A stretch of 64,000 nt of DNA from a virus (IMGVR_UViG_3300034117_002447:207291-271290), one strand, 5' to 3'. Shown: positions 47,338 to 55,512, counted from the stretch's first letter. A program made the numbers and translations. Notes: a model not told the origin generated them from the sequence alone.

Positions 47338-47907
47338 ATGGAAATACTTAACTTTAGTAAATTTAAACTGTTATTGGAAGCAGAAGGCGATCCAGAAACA
47401 GAGCCTGCAGCGGAACCGGTTGAACCACCCGCTGACGAAACTCCAGCTGAACCTGCTCCACCAGCAGATGCTCCAGCCGATGCTCCAGCACCATCATCTC
47501 CTGATCCAATGGCTGATCCTTTTGCTAGTGCAGCACTTCCGCCCGATCCAAATGCTCCAGTTGCTTCTTCTGGTACAGGTTCTACTCGAATCGTATTCTT
47601 AGATAAAGACAAGTCATGGCATTCGGAATTCACAGACGGTGGTGGAGTTAAGAGATACAAAGAATATGAATTGGCTCAAGCTGATCTAGATAAATGGATC
47701 ACCGATAACAACTTCACAGATAAAAAAGAACAGATTACAGTCGCTCTTACTGGAACAAAGGCTTTACCTGAAGACATATACGATAAATTAAAATCAGCAC
47801 TATCTTCTGATAAACTAGGGAAGGATCGTGGAGATATTGATATTAACTATGACGATAAGTCAATTCCATCTACTAGTGATCTCGATGTAATCTTCTTAAA
47901 GAAATGA
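47338..47907 (+). CDS. Probable internal head protein with capsid-targeting N-terminus (189 aa)
   Basis: The N-terminus MEILNFSKFKLLLEAEGD fits the T4 capsid-targeting pattern (F/Y-x-x-F ... L-x-E, with cleavage expected after LLE before A). Residues about 18-80 are an acidic, Pro/Ala-rich low-complexity stretch; the C-terminal 110 residues form a small alpha/beta domain (RIVFLDKDKSWHSEFTDG, LPEDIYDKLKSALSSDK). It is headed by an exact late promoter and overlaps the next gene by 4 bp. I infer a protein packaged into the prohead and processed by the phage prohead protease; its role after packaging is unknown. The C-terminal domain is not recognised. Confidence 0.6.
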   Translation: MEILNFSKFKLLLEAEGDPETEPAAEPVEPPADETPAEPAPPADAPADAPAPSSPDPMADPFASAALPPDPNAPVASSGTGSTRIVFLDKDKSWHSEFTDGGGVKRYKEYELAQADLDKWITDNNFTDKKEQITVALTGTKALPEDIYDKLKSALSSDKLGKDRGDIDINYDDKSIPSTSDLDVIFLKK

Positions 47908-48629
47908 TAAAAAGATTTAGTCAATTTATATACGAATCAAAATACGACACGCTATCATCTTCTTATGCGAGCGATGTATTTTCATTTATCAAAAAAACAG
48001 CCGGCTCAACAATAGGCAAACCTAAAACTGAGAGTTTTACCTACTCTGAACCTATTGAATTTGACTTAACTGTTAAAATAGTTAGAGTGGTCGACTTTGA
48101 TCCTTCTGAAACTACTGATTTTAATGGACTTCCTTGGGAAACCATTAATTTCGAAGAGAATGGATTTGTAGTTGATGCAAACGTGTATATCCCAGCTGAA
48201 TCTGATCCAGACTCTCCAGAGATAGACCTAGTTATTTACATTAGCCCTGACGCTGAACCTTCTAAATACCAAGACTTAAACTTTAAAATAGTTGATACAC
48301 TTAGACACGAATTGGAGCACCTTTTACAAAAAGGAGTAAACAAGAAAGTCGGTCACATTGTAAAAACCTCAAAAAAAGTTAGAGATGGTGCTCAAGACAA
48401 TTACAAGTATTTTCTTTTACCTGATGAAATACCAGCAATGGTCTCAGGGATGCACGCAGCTGCTGTTAAAAAGAGAGTCCCAATAGATTCAGAATTCAAT
48501 TCATACTTACGGCCTTTCGTTTCTTCCGGCGTAATCTCTAAATCAGAATTCGAAGAAGTAATGCAAACCTGGATACGATTTACTAAGAAATCATTCCCAG
48601 ATGCAATATTTTCAACCAAATATCAATAA
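47904..48629 (+). CDS. Zinc-metallopeptidase-like protein with capsid-targeting N-terminus (241 aa)
   Basis: H135-E136-L-E-H139 (LRHELEHLLQKG) is a zincin HExxH motif; E175 in LLPDEIPAMVSGM is a good candidate for the third ligand, in the arrangement of phage and bacterial peptidases with a downstream E-x-P-A helix. The N-terminus MIKRFSQFIYESKYD matches the T4 capsid-targeting sequence (F-x-x-F-I-x-E, predicted cut before S). It overlaps the preceding putative internal protein by 4 bp in the same late unit. I infer a peptidase carried inside the capsid and either delivered with DNA or acting in the head; this is not the gp21-type serine prohead protease. Confidence 0.6.
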   Translation: MIKRFSQFIYESKYDTLSSSYASDVFSFIKKTAGSTIGKPKTESFTYSEPIEFDLTVKIVRVVDFDPSETTDFNGLPWETINFEENGFVVDANVYIPAESDPDSPEIDLVIYISPDAEPSKYQDLNFKIVDTLRHELEHLLQKGVNKKVGHIVKTSKKVRDGAQDNYKYFLLPDEIPAMVSGMHAAAVKKRVPIDSEFNSYLRPFVSSGVISKSEFEEVMQTWIRFTKKSFPDAIFSTKYQ

Positions 48630-48683
48630 TATTTAAAACCGGGTGAAGTTTCGTAATATAAGATACAAAAATACTTATTGATT

Positions 48684-48872
48684 ATGACACCAGAATGGTT
48701 AACACAATTAAAGGACCAAGTTGCTCAACTTGAAGCAGAAGCGGTTAAATTCTACGAAAAAGGAAATAAATCTGCGGGTACTAGAACTCGTGGTCTTCTT
48801 CAAGAAATTAAAGCTACTTGCCAAGAGGGAAGAACTCACGTTCAATCTTCTAAGACAGCTCCAAAAGCTTAA
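48684..48872 (+). CDS. Histone H1-like / Hc1-type DNA-binding protein (62 aa)
   Basis: The sequence QLEAEAVKFYEKGNKSAGTR followed by TRGLLQEIKATCQEG closely resembles the small Bacteroidota Hc1/histone-H1-like proteins, whose hallmark is LExDxxKFYxKGNKAAGTRARK-LQELK. The length fits the family. It is expected to bind and compact DNA or influence transcription, either on the phage genome or on the host nucleoid. ATG at 48684 is preferred over an in-frame TTG six bases upstream. It is monocistronic and followed at once by a strong terminator. One of the best host indicators in the window. Confidence 0.75.
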   Translation: MTPEWLTQLKDQVAQLEAEAVKFYEKGNKSAGTRTRGLLQEIKATCQEGRTHVQSSKTAPKA

Positions 48873-48896
48873 TTTTAGATTAAAAGTTCACATTAG

Positions 48897-48928
48897 AGGG
48901 CGGGTATTAAAACTCGCCCTATTTTTTT
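48897..48928 (+). terminator. Rho-independent terminator after Hc1-like gene
   Basis: Stem AGGGCGGGT / ACTCGCCCT (one G-T pair) with loop ATTAAA is followed by ATTTTTTT. Confidence 0.88.
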
Positions 48929-48950
48929 GGAAACCTCTCACACTTATTTA

Positions 48951-48957
48951 GTATAAT
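48951..48957 (+). promoter_or_regulatory. Promoter-like TTTAGTATAAT upstream of gp32-like gene
   Basis: TTTAGTATAATTC lies between the Hc1 terminator and the SSB gene; the TATAAT hexamer ends 26 nt before the ATG at 48984. Confidence 0.5.
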
Positions 48958-48983
48958 TCTATAAATTAAAATCATTTTTGAAC

Positions 48984-50039
48984 ATGGAAGATCTATTCAA
49001 TCTCAATCTCGATGATTTCTCAGGTAAATCATCAGCAAACGCTCGCAAAGTCGACGAAAACATGTACAATCCGGGTCCAGACCAAGGTCAGAACGGAATC
49101 TACAAATCAGTAATCCGTTTTATCCCATGGGTAACGGATCCTAGTAAAAGCCGCTACAAGAAGTACGCAGCAAAACTTATCAACCCTCTAACAAATGAGA
49201 AGTTGTACGTTGACTGCCCTTCTACTACTGGCGCATCATCAATTCTTTGGACATTGGACTTGGAATTAAAACGTTTGAAAAACGAAGAACCTTCAATTGT
49301 TGAAGAAATTCAGAAGTACTTCAATCGTTACTACAATTATTACTCTTGTGTTTACATCAAGAAAGACCCTCAATTTCCACAATTGGAAGGCAAAATCAAA
49401 GTTTATTCTTACGGATACACTATTGATAACTTGATTCAACAAGAGATCAATCCAGAAAATGAGTTAGTAACAACTCAAAAAATCAATCCATTCTCTCTTA
49501 CTACTGGTAAGGACTTCGTATTAGTTATTAAACGTAAAACGAAAGCATGGAGAGATTTCAGTTCAAGTAAATTCATGAATGAAGTTAGTCCTTTGATTAT
49601 CTCTCATGCAGGAAAAGAGATCGCAGTATCTAATGAGCCTAAAGTAATGCAATTTACTAGTGAGTTCTTTAAAAAGAACTCACCGGACATGAGTCAATAC
49701 TTCTTAAAAGAGTGGACTGACCATGAGTATGAAAAAGTTGCAGAATTTATCAAAGCAATCGTTCCTTACAAACAAATCATCGATAACTTAGTTGCAAACA
49801 CTAAAGATGAGAGAATGAAGAAACACTTTACTAACTCTGCTCCAGTTAATCGTTCTCAAGCACCAATGGGAGAATCTTTGGAATATACGCCAGCTGCGCC
49901 AGCTACATCAAGCTCTAATATGTCAATTGAATTAGACGATGATTTTGGTTCAATAACGGAAAGTCCAGCTCCAGTAAAATCTGCGCCAGCTGCTCCAGCT
50001 AAAGCAGATGACTTAGACGATTTATTCAAAGATCTATAA
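48984..50039 (+). CDS. 32: gp32-like single-stranded DNA-binding protein
   Basis: A 351-aa protein. The core fits the T4 gp32 OB-fold: SVIRFIPWVTDPSKSRYKKY near residue 42, YSCVYIKKDPQFPQLEGKIK matching the gp32 [20 protein letters not shown] region, and KTKAWRDFSSSKF. The C-terminus is the expected acidic tail (ADDLDDLFKDL) after a Pro/Ala linker, used to contact replication partners. The H-C-C-C zinc ligands of T4 gp32 are not evident: only DCP and YSC cysteines remain in that region. It covers ssDNA during replication and recombination with UvsX and the helicase. ATG at 48984 is preferred to the upstream in-frame TTG. Confidence 0.85.
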   Translation: MEDLFNLNLDDFSGKSSANARKVDENMYNPGPDQGQNGIYKSVIRFIPWVTDPSKSRYKKYAAKLINPLTNEKLYVDCPSTTGASSILWTLDLELKRLKNEEPSIVEEIQKYFNRYYNYYSCVYIKKDPQFPQLEGKIKVYSYGYTIDNLIQQEINPENELVTTQKINPFSLTTGKDFVLVIKRKTKAWRDFSSSKFMNEVSPLIISHAGKEIAVSNEPKVMQFTSEFFKKNSPDMSQYFLKEWTDHEYEKVAEFIKAIVPYKQIIDNLVANTKDERMKKHFTNSAPVNRSQAPMGESLEYTPAAPATSSSNMSIELDDDFGSITESPAPVKSAPAAPAKADDLDDLFKDL

Positions 50040-50058
50040 AAAATAACAACATACAAAC

Positions 50059-50364
50059 ATGGCAAGTTCTAAAAAACAAACCGCGACTGTAGTTGAAGAA
50101 ATCAAGAGTGCACCGGCTGACCAAGTTCAGCCGGATGCTGCTCCGATTGCAACACTACTTTCTTCAATCAGTTATACTAATCAAGCTGATTACGATAACT
50201 TCTTAGCTAATTTAACACCAGAACATTCAGTAATCGTTTTGATTTCCGCAGCTAATCACTGTCAGTCAAAGGGTATATTTACATTGGATGAAGCTGAGTT
50301 AATTGCTAAGTCAATTAAAACACTAAGTGTTCAGCCGGAACAAGCTGACGCTCCAAAACCTTAA
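50059..50364 (+). CDS. Small hypothetical protein between SSB and nuclease genes (101 aa)
   Basis: A real gene by spacing: 19 bp after the SSB gene, with a good A-rich leader, and 3 bp before the rnh-like gene. The first 35 residues are Lys/Ala/Pro-rich and probably disordered. The rest is a helical domain (TNQADYDNFLANLTPEHSVI, FTLDEAELIAKSIKTL). Position suggests a replication accessory factor; T4 has gp59 (helicase loader) near 32 and rnh, but the sequence shows no recognisable similarity and it is half the size. Function unknown. Confidence 0.6.
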   Translation: MASSKKQTATVVEEIKSAPADQVQPDAAPIATLLSSISYTNQADYDNFLANLTPEHSVIVLISAANHCQSKGIFTLDEAELIAKSIKTLSVQPEQADAPKP

Positions 50365-50367
50365 ACT

Positions 50368-51477
50368 ATGAATTTAATCATTGACGGAAATGCGTTTCTG
50401 AATGTCGCAGTAAGTATCGCAAAAAATATATTAGCTAACGATAAGAGAGTTGGCGAAAAGTATTATGTCAATGACTTATTAAATGACGATAAGTTTATTC
50501 TAAAGCAGGTAAGCAAAGATACATTTAGACAATTTTCTGTAAATTACTTTGGCAGCATTCTTGCTCCATTTAAGGAAAACATCAGTTCAGTATTTTTTGT
50601 ATTTGACTCTAAGAGTTGGAGAAAGAAATATATCAAAGAACATTTTGAAACACACGGAGAAGGGGATTTCAGTTATAAAGGTCAAAGAAAATACGATGAT
50701 AAAATTTATCTGTTCTTTGAATACTTTCAAAATGAAATTCTAAGTACAATATCTGACGATTATGGAGTTGTAGTAAACCGTGTTCCTGGAGCAGAAGGTG
50801 ATGATTTAATTGCTTACATTTGCGAAAATTTAAAAGAAGATATTTGTATTTGGTCAGTAGACAAAGACTTAACCCAGTTACTTGAAAGTGACAAACGTAA
50901 AGTTATTTTGATTATGCCTAAGCAAATGACGAAATACAAAAAGATCTACACAACTGAAGATTTCGGTAAAGTTGAACCCGCTGAAGTTGACCTTTTTAAT
51001 TTTGATATTGACTCAATAGACAATTCAGCTGTAACTAACATAATCAACGACTTAACTCAAAAGGACTATCAACACTTAACCGTTGATCCAACTTTAGATA
51101 TCTTAGTTAAGTGTTTAGCGGGTGATGCATCAGACAATATTCCAAGAGTCCATCCCAAGATGACAGCCTCTAAAGTAACAAAAATTGTCGAATACGTAAA
51201 GCAATCGCTTCAATGGAAAGACGTTATTTACTTCATTGATTCAGGTGATCTAGGTTTCATGGATTTATTACGTGAAGTAACATGTGAAGTCCTTAAAATA
51301 AAGGAACCTGGTGAATGGCTGACGATCGAGAACAACCTTAATCGTAACAAGACCTTAATCAGATTAAGTACAGCAGTTTTTCCAAAAGACGTACTTGATG
51401 CAATTAAAGAAAACGTTGACTTGACTACTCGTAGAAAATTCAATTACTACCAATTCAAAAAAAATTACAAGAATTAA
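50368..51477 (+). CDS. rnh: rnh-like 5'-3' exonuclease / flap endonuclease
   Basis: A 369-aa PIN/FEN-family nuclease. Metal-binding acidic motifs are in order: LIIDGNAFL (D6), FFVFDSKSW, PGAEGDDLIAYI, WSVDKDLTQLL, and the helix-hairpin-helix region LVKCLAGDASDNIPRV. It corresponds to T4 RNase H, which removes RNA primers and 5' flaps on the lagging strand. It lies directly downstream of the SSB gene, as the T4 genes rnh and 32 are near neighbours. The stop overlaps the GroES-like start (TAATG). Confidence 0.87.
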   Translation: MNLIIDGNAFLNVAVSIAKNILANDKRVGEKYYVNDLLNDDKFILKQVSKDTFRQFSVNYFGSILAPFKENISSVFFVFDSKSWRKKYIKEHFETHGEGDFSYKGQRKYDDKIYLFFEYFQNEILSTISDDYGVVVNRVPGAEGDDLIAYICENLKEDICIWSVDKDLTQLLESDKRKVILIMPKQMTKYKKIYTTEDFGKVEPAEVDLFNFDIDSIDNSAVTNIINDLTQKDYQHLTVDPTLDILVKCLAGDASDNIPRVHPKMTASKVTKIVEYVKQSLQWKDVIYFIDSGDLGFMDLLREVTCEVLKIKEPGEWLTIENNLNRNKTLIRLSTAVFPKDVLDAIKENVDLTTRRKFNYYQFKKNYKN

Positions 51478-51809
51478 TGAGTACACCAATCAAAGGAGGA
51501 TTTATTCCTCTATTCGAAAGAATATTAGTTTTACCGGACTCAGTAGAGTCTAAAACTGAAACAGGCATCATTTTATCAGTTGATGCTAGAAAAAGACCCA
51601 ATACCGGAGTAGTAATTGCAGTAGGCCATCTGGTTTCCAGTAATTCAGGTTGCCCAATCAAAGAAGGCGATCGAGTTTTATATCAACGATACTCAGGACT
51701 TGACGTCCAGTGGGACGGTACTAACTACCACATCATTATGGCAAACGATCTTGTCGCCATTATAAACAAAGACGAGACTACACAATTTGAACTTAAAGAA
51801 AATGCTTAA
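51477..51809 (+). CDS. groES: GroES-like co-chaperonin (gp31-type)
   Basis: A 110-aa protein with the GroES beta-barrel pattern: FIPLFERILVLPD at the start, a mobile-loop-like segment ESKTETGIILSV (residues about 24-35), NTGVVIAVG, and IKEGDRVLYQRYSGLDVQWD matching the GroES GDKVLFxKYAG segment, ending NDLVAII. Length is near T4 gp31 (111 aa). It should cap GroEL, most simply the phage GroEL at 36370. The start is coupled to the preceding nuclease gene (TAATG), and the 3' end overlaps the HAD gene by 8 bp. Confidence 0.85.
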   Translation: MSTPIKGGFIPLFERILVLPDSVESKTETGIILSVDARKRPNTGVVIAVGHLVSSNSGCPIKEGDRVLYQRYSGLDVQWDGTNYHIIMANDLVAIINKDETTQFELKENA

Positions 51810-52374
51810 GAAATTTAAACAATTCGTAAACGAAGGTAAAGAGGGTAAATATCGAGTGTTCTGTGATTTAGATGGAGTCCTTGTCGATTTTGATAGAGGC
51901 TTTCAAGATATTGAAGAAAACACTGAAAATCTTTCACCTAAGGAATACGAAAAGAAAAACGGAAAGAACTCAATTTGGCCATTACTGGATAAGTTAGGAG
52001 CAGACTTCTGGGCTAACCTACAATGGACCAAAGACGGCAGAGAATTATGGGATTACTTACAAAGATATGACCCAATTTTATTATCTGCACCAAGCCGTAG
52101 TCCTGAGTGTCTTATTGGTAAGACTCGTTGGGTAAATTCAAATTTAGGAATTGACCAAGAGCCAGTAACTGACCCAGCGGATATGACTCCTGATACTAGG
52201 CTTGTTCTAGATCAAGACAAATGGAAGTACGCAACTAGCGAAAAAGACATTCTAATCGACGATTTTAAAAAGAAATTGGAGAAATGGATTGAGCACGGCG
52301 GAACGGGTATCTTACATAACGATTCAACTGATACAGTTAGAGTTATGGAAGAGATCATGACCGGTCGTGACTAA
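51802..52374 (+). CDS. HAD-superfamily 5'(3')-nucleotidase-like protein with capsid-targeting N-terminus
   Basis: A 190-aa protein. Motif I is CDLDGVLVDF (D22, D24), then LLSAPSR as motif II and DILIDDFKKKLEKWIEHGG as the last acidic motif, as in 5'(3')-deoxyribonucleotidases and related phage HAD phosphatases. The first residues MLKKFKQFVNEGKEG match the capsid-targeting pattern (F-x-x-F-V-x-E before G). ATG at 51802 is chosen over an upstream in-frame TTG because it lies in the ATGCTTAA overlap with the GroES-like gene and gives the motif at the exact N-terminus. It may recycle nucleotides, or act as a packaged enzyme. Confidence 0.72.
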   Translation: MLKKFKQFVNEGKEGKYRVFCDLDGVLVDFDRGFQDIEENTENLSPKEYEKKNGKNSIWPLLDKLGADFWANLQWTKDGRELWDYLQRYDPILLSAPSRSPECLIGKTRWVNSNLGIDQEPVTDPADMTPDTRLVLDQDKWKYATSEKDILIDDFKKKLEKWIEHGGTGILHNDSTDTVRVMEEIMTGRD

Positions 52375-52379
52375 TAGTT

Positions 52380-52426
52380 CTTGGACTTAAACCAAGTGGT
52401 GGAATTCGACTTCCAAGTCGGCCCTA
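52380..52426 (+). other. tRNA 3'-half-like sequence (possible tRNA-Leu(UAA) relic)
   Basis: CTTGG-ACTTAAA-CCAAG (52380-52396) resembles an anticodon arm of tRNA-Leu(UAA). After three bases TGGAA-TTCGAC-TTCCA (52400-52415) resembles a T arm, then seven bases, a C and CTA as an acceptor end. There is no 5' half: the HAD gene ends six bases before. U33 is missing and the T loop is one base short, so it is not a functional tRNA. Confidence 0.3.
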
Positions 52427-52428
52427 AC

Positions 52429-52461
52429 AAAAAAAGGACTCTATTACTAGAGTCCTTTTTT
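52429..52461. terminator. Bidirectional terminator between convergent genes
   Basis: GGACTCTA / TAGAGTCC (8 bp, loop TTAC) is flanked by A7 on the left and T6 on the right, so it can stop both the plus-strand HAD transcript and the minus-strand sheath transcript. Confidence 0.9.
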
Positions 52462-52479
52462 ATTTTATTAATGTATTCC

Positions 52480-55400
52480 TTAGAATGAAGGAGTAAATCC
52501 TGTTGAGTTAGAAGCCAATTGACCTCCAGCTCTTGTGATTGTAATACGATTGATGAACTTGTGAATACCTCTTGGGAAGTCAACGATAATATCGATGATA
52601 CCTGCATTGTTTTCAAGAACTTCAGGACCGTTATTTGAATCATCAAATACAATATCGAAAGTTGCAATACCTCTAGCGTCTTGAACTGCAGTTAAGTAGT
52701 TTTTAACTAGAGTTTTAACTCTTAATCGTGTAGTAGGATCATTGAATTCAAATAAGAAGTTCAATAAGATTCTCTCAACGTCTCTTTCGATTGTTACTAA
52801 TGCCTCTCTAACGTGAACGTTATTAAGTGCTGATCTTACTCTTTGATAACCTGTGTTATTAGAGAAAATCATTACTCCAAAACCTCTACGTCTAACAATT
52901 AAGTTAAATCCAACAGGCTCTAAGTAAGCGCGATCGTCATCAGTTAAATCGTATTCAAGTCCAGTAACTTCAGCTTCTGTAATAATACCTCTTTTACCAG
53001 CAACGATAGAGAAAGTATTTCCACTTGAGTATTTCTTCATGTACGTGTTAGCAACGAACGCTGCAGGCGGAATAGATTTGTTTTTACCTCCTTCGAAAAT
53101 TAACAAGTTAGGCATAAAGTATGCAGCGTAAGTAGAGATTGCAATACCATTTTTATCTCCAGTTGCAAATCCAAAAGTAAATGCTGGGTTAGAAGATAAA
53201 TTACCACCAGTTGAAATGTATTCAGCTGATACTAAGTTAGTATTAAAATCAATAAAGCTTGGGTCACTTGATTTTTCGTATTGTGCTAAAGATGGAGCAT
53301 TACAGATAGCTAACGCTTTTCCGTGATTTGCTGCAAGTTGAACAAGTTGTTGTTTTGATGCATTTGAAATTTGACCTTCATACGAATCAATAATATAACG
53401 ATAATCAAGAGTCTCATTATCCGCTAGAGTTGATGCAATATTAGTTGAATCAAACATATAGTCAAGAATTTCATCTTGTCTAGAAGCTGTACCGTTTGGA
53501 TAAAGAGCAGTCTCATCAACTACCATTGCTGGAACGTGGAAACCTCGTAAATTAGTTACGTAATTTTTAATTCCTTTATAAACCTTAACGGTTTGACCAG
53601 TAAGATCAATTCCTTGAACATTAGCATCGTATGCATTATCTACCGTAATCGTGTACTTTAAAGTTTTAGTAGGAGTACTAGAAGGTCCAACTGGAACTGA
53701 TATTAGTTGAGCGTAAACTGATTTAATTTTTAAAACTCGATCTCTAATTACATTATCACCATTCGCATCAGTTGCGATCTTAGCTTTAATGTATTGACCT
53801 GGTACAAAGAACCCATCAATTAATGCTCTGCGTGCTGAGTCGTACGCTAAATTAACAGTTTCTTTCTTAGCCACATTTCCATAAAGATTCGTATTCAATG
53901 TGAACACTAATTGATTTGGAGAAAAATACTGATAGTTATTTGCTCCAACTGTATTAAAGAAAGCTGAACTAGTTAAGTCAAACTCATAATTAAATTGGTT
54001 AACTACCGTTGATTTAATGTGTAATAATTCAAGCGCTCCATCTGTGATGTATTGAGCATCTACTTGATTAGTTCTAGTTATATCCGAATATGCTGTAAAT
54101 TCAATATACTTAATTTGACCAGTAGTTTGAGTTTTAACTAAGTTGTCAGTTCCTAAATATAGAGTAGTAGGAGTACTAGACGGTGCAGCTAAATAGTGTA
54201 AAGTATCTCCAGCTTTAACAAATCCATTTGCCCATGCTTCATATAATTTACTTCCTTGAGTAGCCGTAATATAGAGGTCTCCACCTGTATTCATTGTGTA
54301 TGTTTCACCAGCTGCTAAAGTAGTTGAGTGAGCAAGACCGTCTAACTCAAAGTAGTATTCGTATCCAGCTGATTTTTTGTAACTTAACACGTCGATTAGA
54401 GCAATTGGATCAGTTCCGCTTATTCCATTATCTACAGTGTATAGTGTTTTACTACCATCAGTTGTATTAAGCTCACCAAATCCGTGACCTACTAAATCAA
54501 TACGCTGTTGTGCAATAGGTTCAGTTGAACTACCGCTATTAAACGTAGAGCTAGTTAAGTCAATTAAGTCTACTTTTTTGTAGTCAATTGCACAAAATAC
54601 GTTAGAGCTACTGAATTTTCTATTAAACAGTGTATCTAATGATGCAGTTGATCCAGCCAAATCCTTAAAGTCAGGAATGATTGCTCCAATTGTACGATTA
54701 ACTACAACAACATCTCTTAGTGATAAAAAGTCGTCCAGTTTAGAAAGAATGATTCCGTTTGCTGTAAAGTACTGTCTGTAAATAGGGTCAGTCGACAAAC
54801 GAATATAGTCAGTCCAATCACCATCAACTACTGCAAGCTCAACAAAGTAATCTGCAACATAATCGTCCGGGTGTAAAAATTCTGGAACTTCTACTCGGTC
54901 TCCTAATAGTTGATAGTATTCTTTAACTTTAATATCATAACCAGTAGTATCAGCAATTCTTGCCCATGCAGTAACTGCTTTCTTAGAAAGATTTACTAAA
55001 CTTAAGATTTTGTTAGCATCCTTGTCTATTGTTCCAGTCGCAGGGAACGTATCACCTAACGCAAGATTTTTGTATTTGTTAACCGCATCAACATCAGCGA
55101 ACCACAATTTTTGAGTATTATAGAATCTTGAAATGCTATCTTGATAAAGATTTGCCGACCACGTTGAATTGTTAGATGCTGACTCAGTATTAAATGTTGT
55201 AAAGTATGCAACATCTGTGTCAGCAATCGGTAACAAGTTTAAAGCGTAAACTGGGCCTTGACGTAAAGCAACATCAATAGTTCTGTGGAAAAAGCTTCCG
55301 TTTTTTTCCAATTTAGTGTCAGTCTCACCATATACAGCGGATAGTGAACGATTGTCATTCACTAATACTACTGAATTGATAGGTCCTTTTTTGCTAGAGC

Positions 55401-55512
55401 CGATTACTAATCTTCCAGTTGAAAGAGGTAAGCTAAGGTTAGTGCTTTCGTCAATTTCTACCGTATAGACACCACTTGCTTTGTATCGGTTCAGATTTAA
55501 TTTTTCTGCCAT
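52480..55512 (-). CDS. 18: gp18-like contractile tail sheath protein
   Basis: A 1010-aa protein. The N-terminal part is typical of sheath proteins (KASGVYTVEIDESTNLSLPL, then RLVIGSSKKGPINSVVLV and AVYGETD with DVALRQGPVYALNL). The C-terminal part has the conserved sheath domain (LNNVHVREALVTIERDVERI, FEFNDPTTRLRVKTLVKNYL, ending in a beta-strand exchange segment). T4 gp18 is 659 aa; about 350 extra residues lie in the middle, presumably surface-exposed insertion domains. It polymerises around the tail tube and contracts on infection. It is an isolated minus-strand late gene with a tandem late promoter region upstream, set among plus-strand replication genes. Confidence 0.9.
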   Translation of the reverse strand: MAEKLNLNRYKASGVYTVEIDESTNLSLPLSTGRLVIGSSKKGPINSVVLVNDNRSLSAVYGETDTKLEKNGSFFHRTIDVALRQGPVYALNLLPIADTDVAYFTTFNTESASNNSTWSANLYQDSISRFYNTQKLWFADVDAVNKYKNLALGDTFPATGTIDKDANKILSLVNLSKKAVTAWARIADTTGYDIKVKEYYQLLGDRVEVPEFLHPDDYVADYFVELAVVDGDWTDYIRLSTDPIYRQYFTANGIILSKLDDFLSLRDVVVVNRTIGAIIPDFKDLAGSTASLDTLFNRKFSSSNVFCAIDYKKVDLIDLTSSTFNSGSSTEPIAQQRIDLVGHGFGELNTTDGSKTLYTVDNGISGTDPIALIDVLSYKKSAGYEYYFELDGLAHSTTLAAGETYTMNTGGDLYITATQGSKLYEAWANGFVKAGDTLHYLAAPSSTPTTLYLGTDNLVKTQTTGQIKYIEFTAYSDITRTNQVDAQYITDGALELLHIKSTVVNQFNYEFDLTSSAFFNTVGANNYQYFSPNQLVFTLNTNLYGNVAKKETVNLAYDSARRALIDGFFVPGQYIKAKIATDANGDNVIRDRVLKIKSVYAQLISVPVGPSSTPTKTLKYTITVDNAYDANVQGIDLTGQTVKVYKGIKNYVTNLRGFHVPAMVVDETALYPNGTASRQDEILDYMFDSTNIASTLADNETLDYRYIIDSYEGQISNASKQQLVQLAANHGKALAICNAPSLAQYEKSSDPSFIDFNTNLVSAEYISTGGNLSSNPAFTFGFATGDKNGIAISTYAAYFMPNLLIFEGGKNKSIPPAAFVANTYMKKYSSGNTFSIVAGKRGIITEAEVTGLEYDLTDDDRAYLEPVGFNLIVRRRGFGVMIFSNNTGYQRVRSALNNVHVREALVTIERDVERILLNFLFEFNDPTTRLRVKTLVKNYLTAVQDARGIATFDIVFDDSNNGPEVLENNAGIIDIIVDFPRGIHKFINRITITRAGGQLASNSTGFTPSF

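Noticed and set aside
47268-47660. Minus-strand Gly/Ala/Ser-rich 130-codon frame
   Set aside because: Antisense of the Pro/Ala-rich stretch of the 189-aa protein; that gene has an exact late promoter and a natural leader.
52372-52430. Functional tRNA gene
   Set aside because: Only a 3'-half resemblance; no D arm or 5' acceptor strand, U33 missing and T loop one base short.
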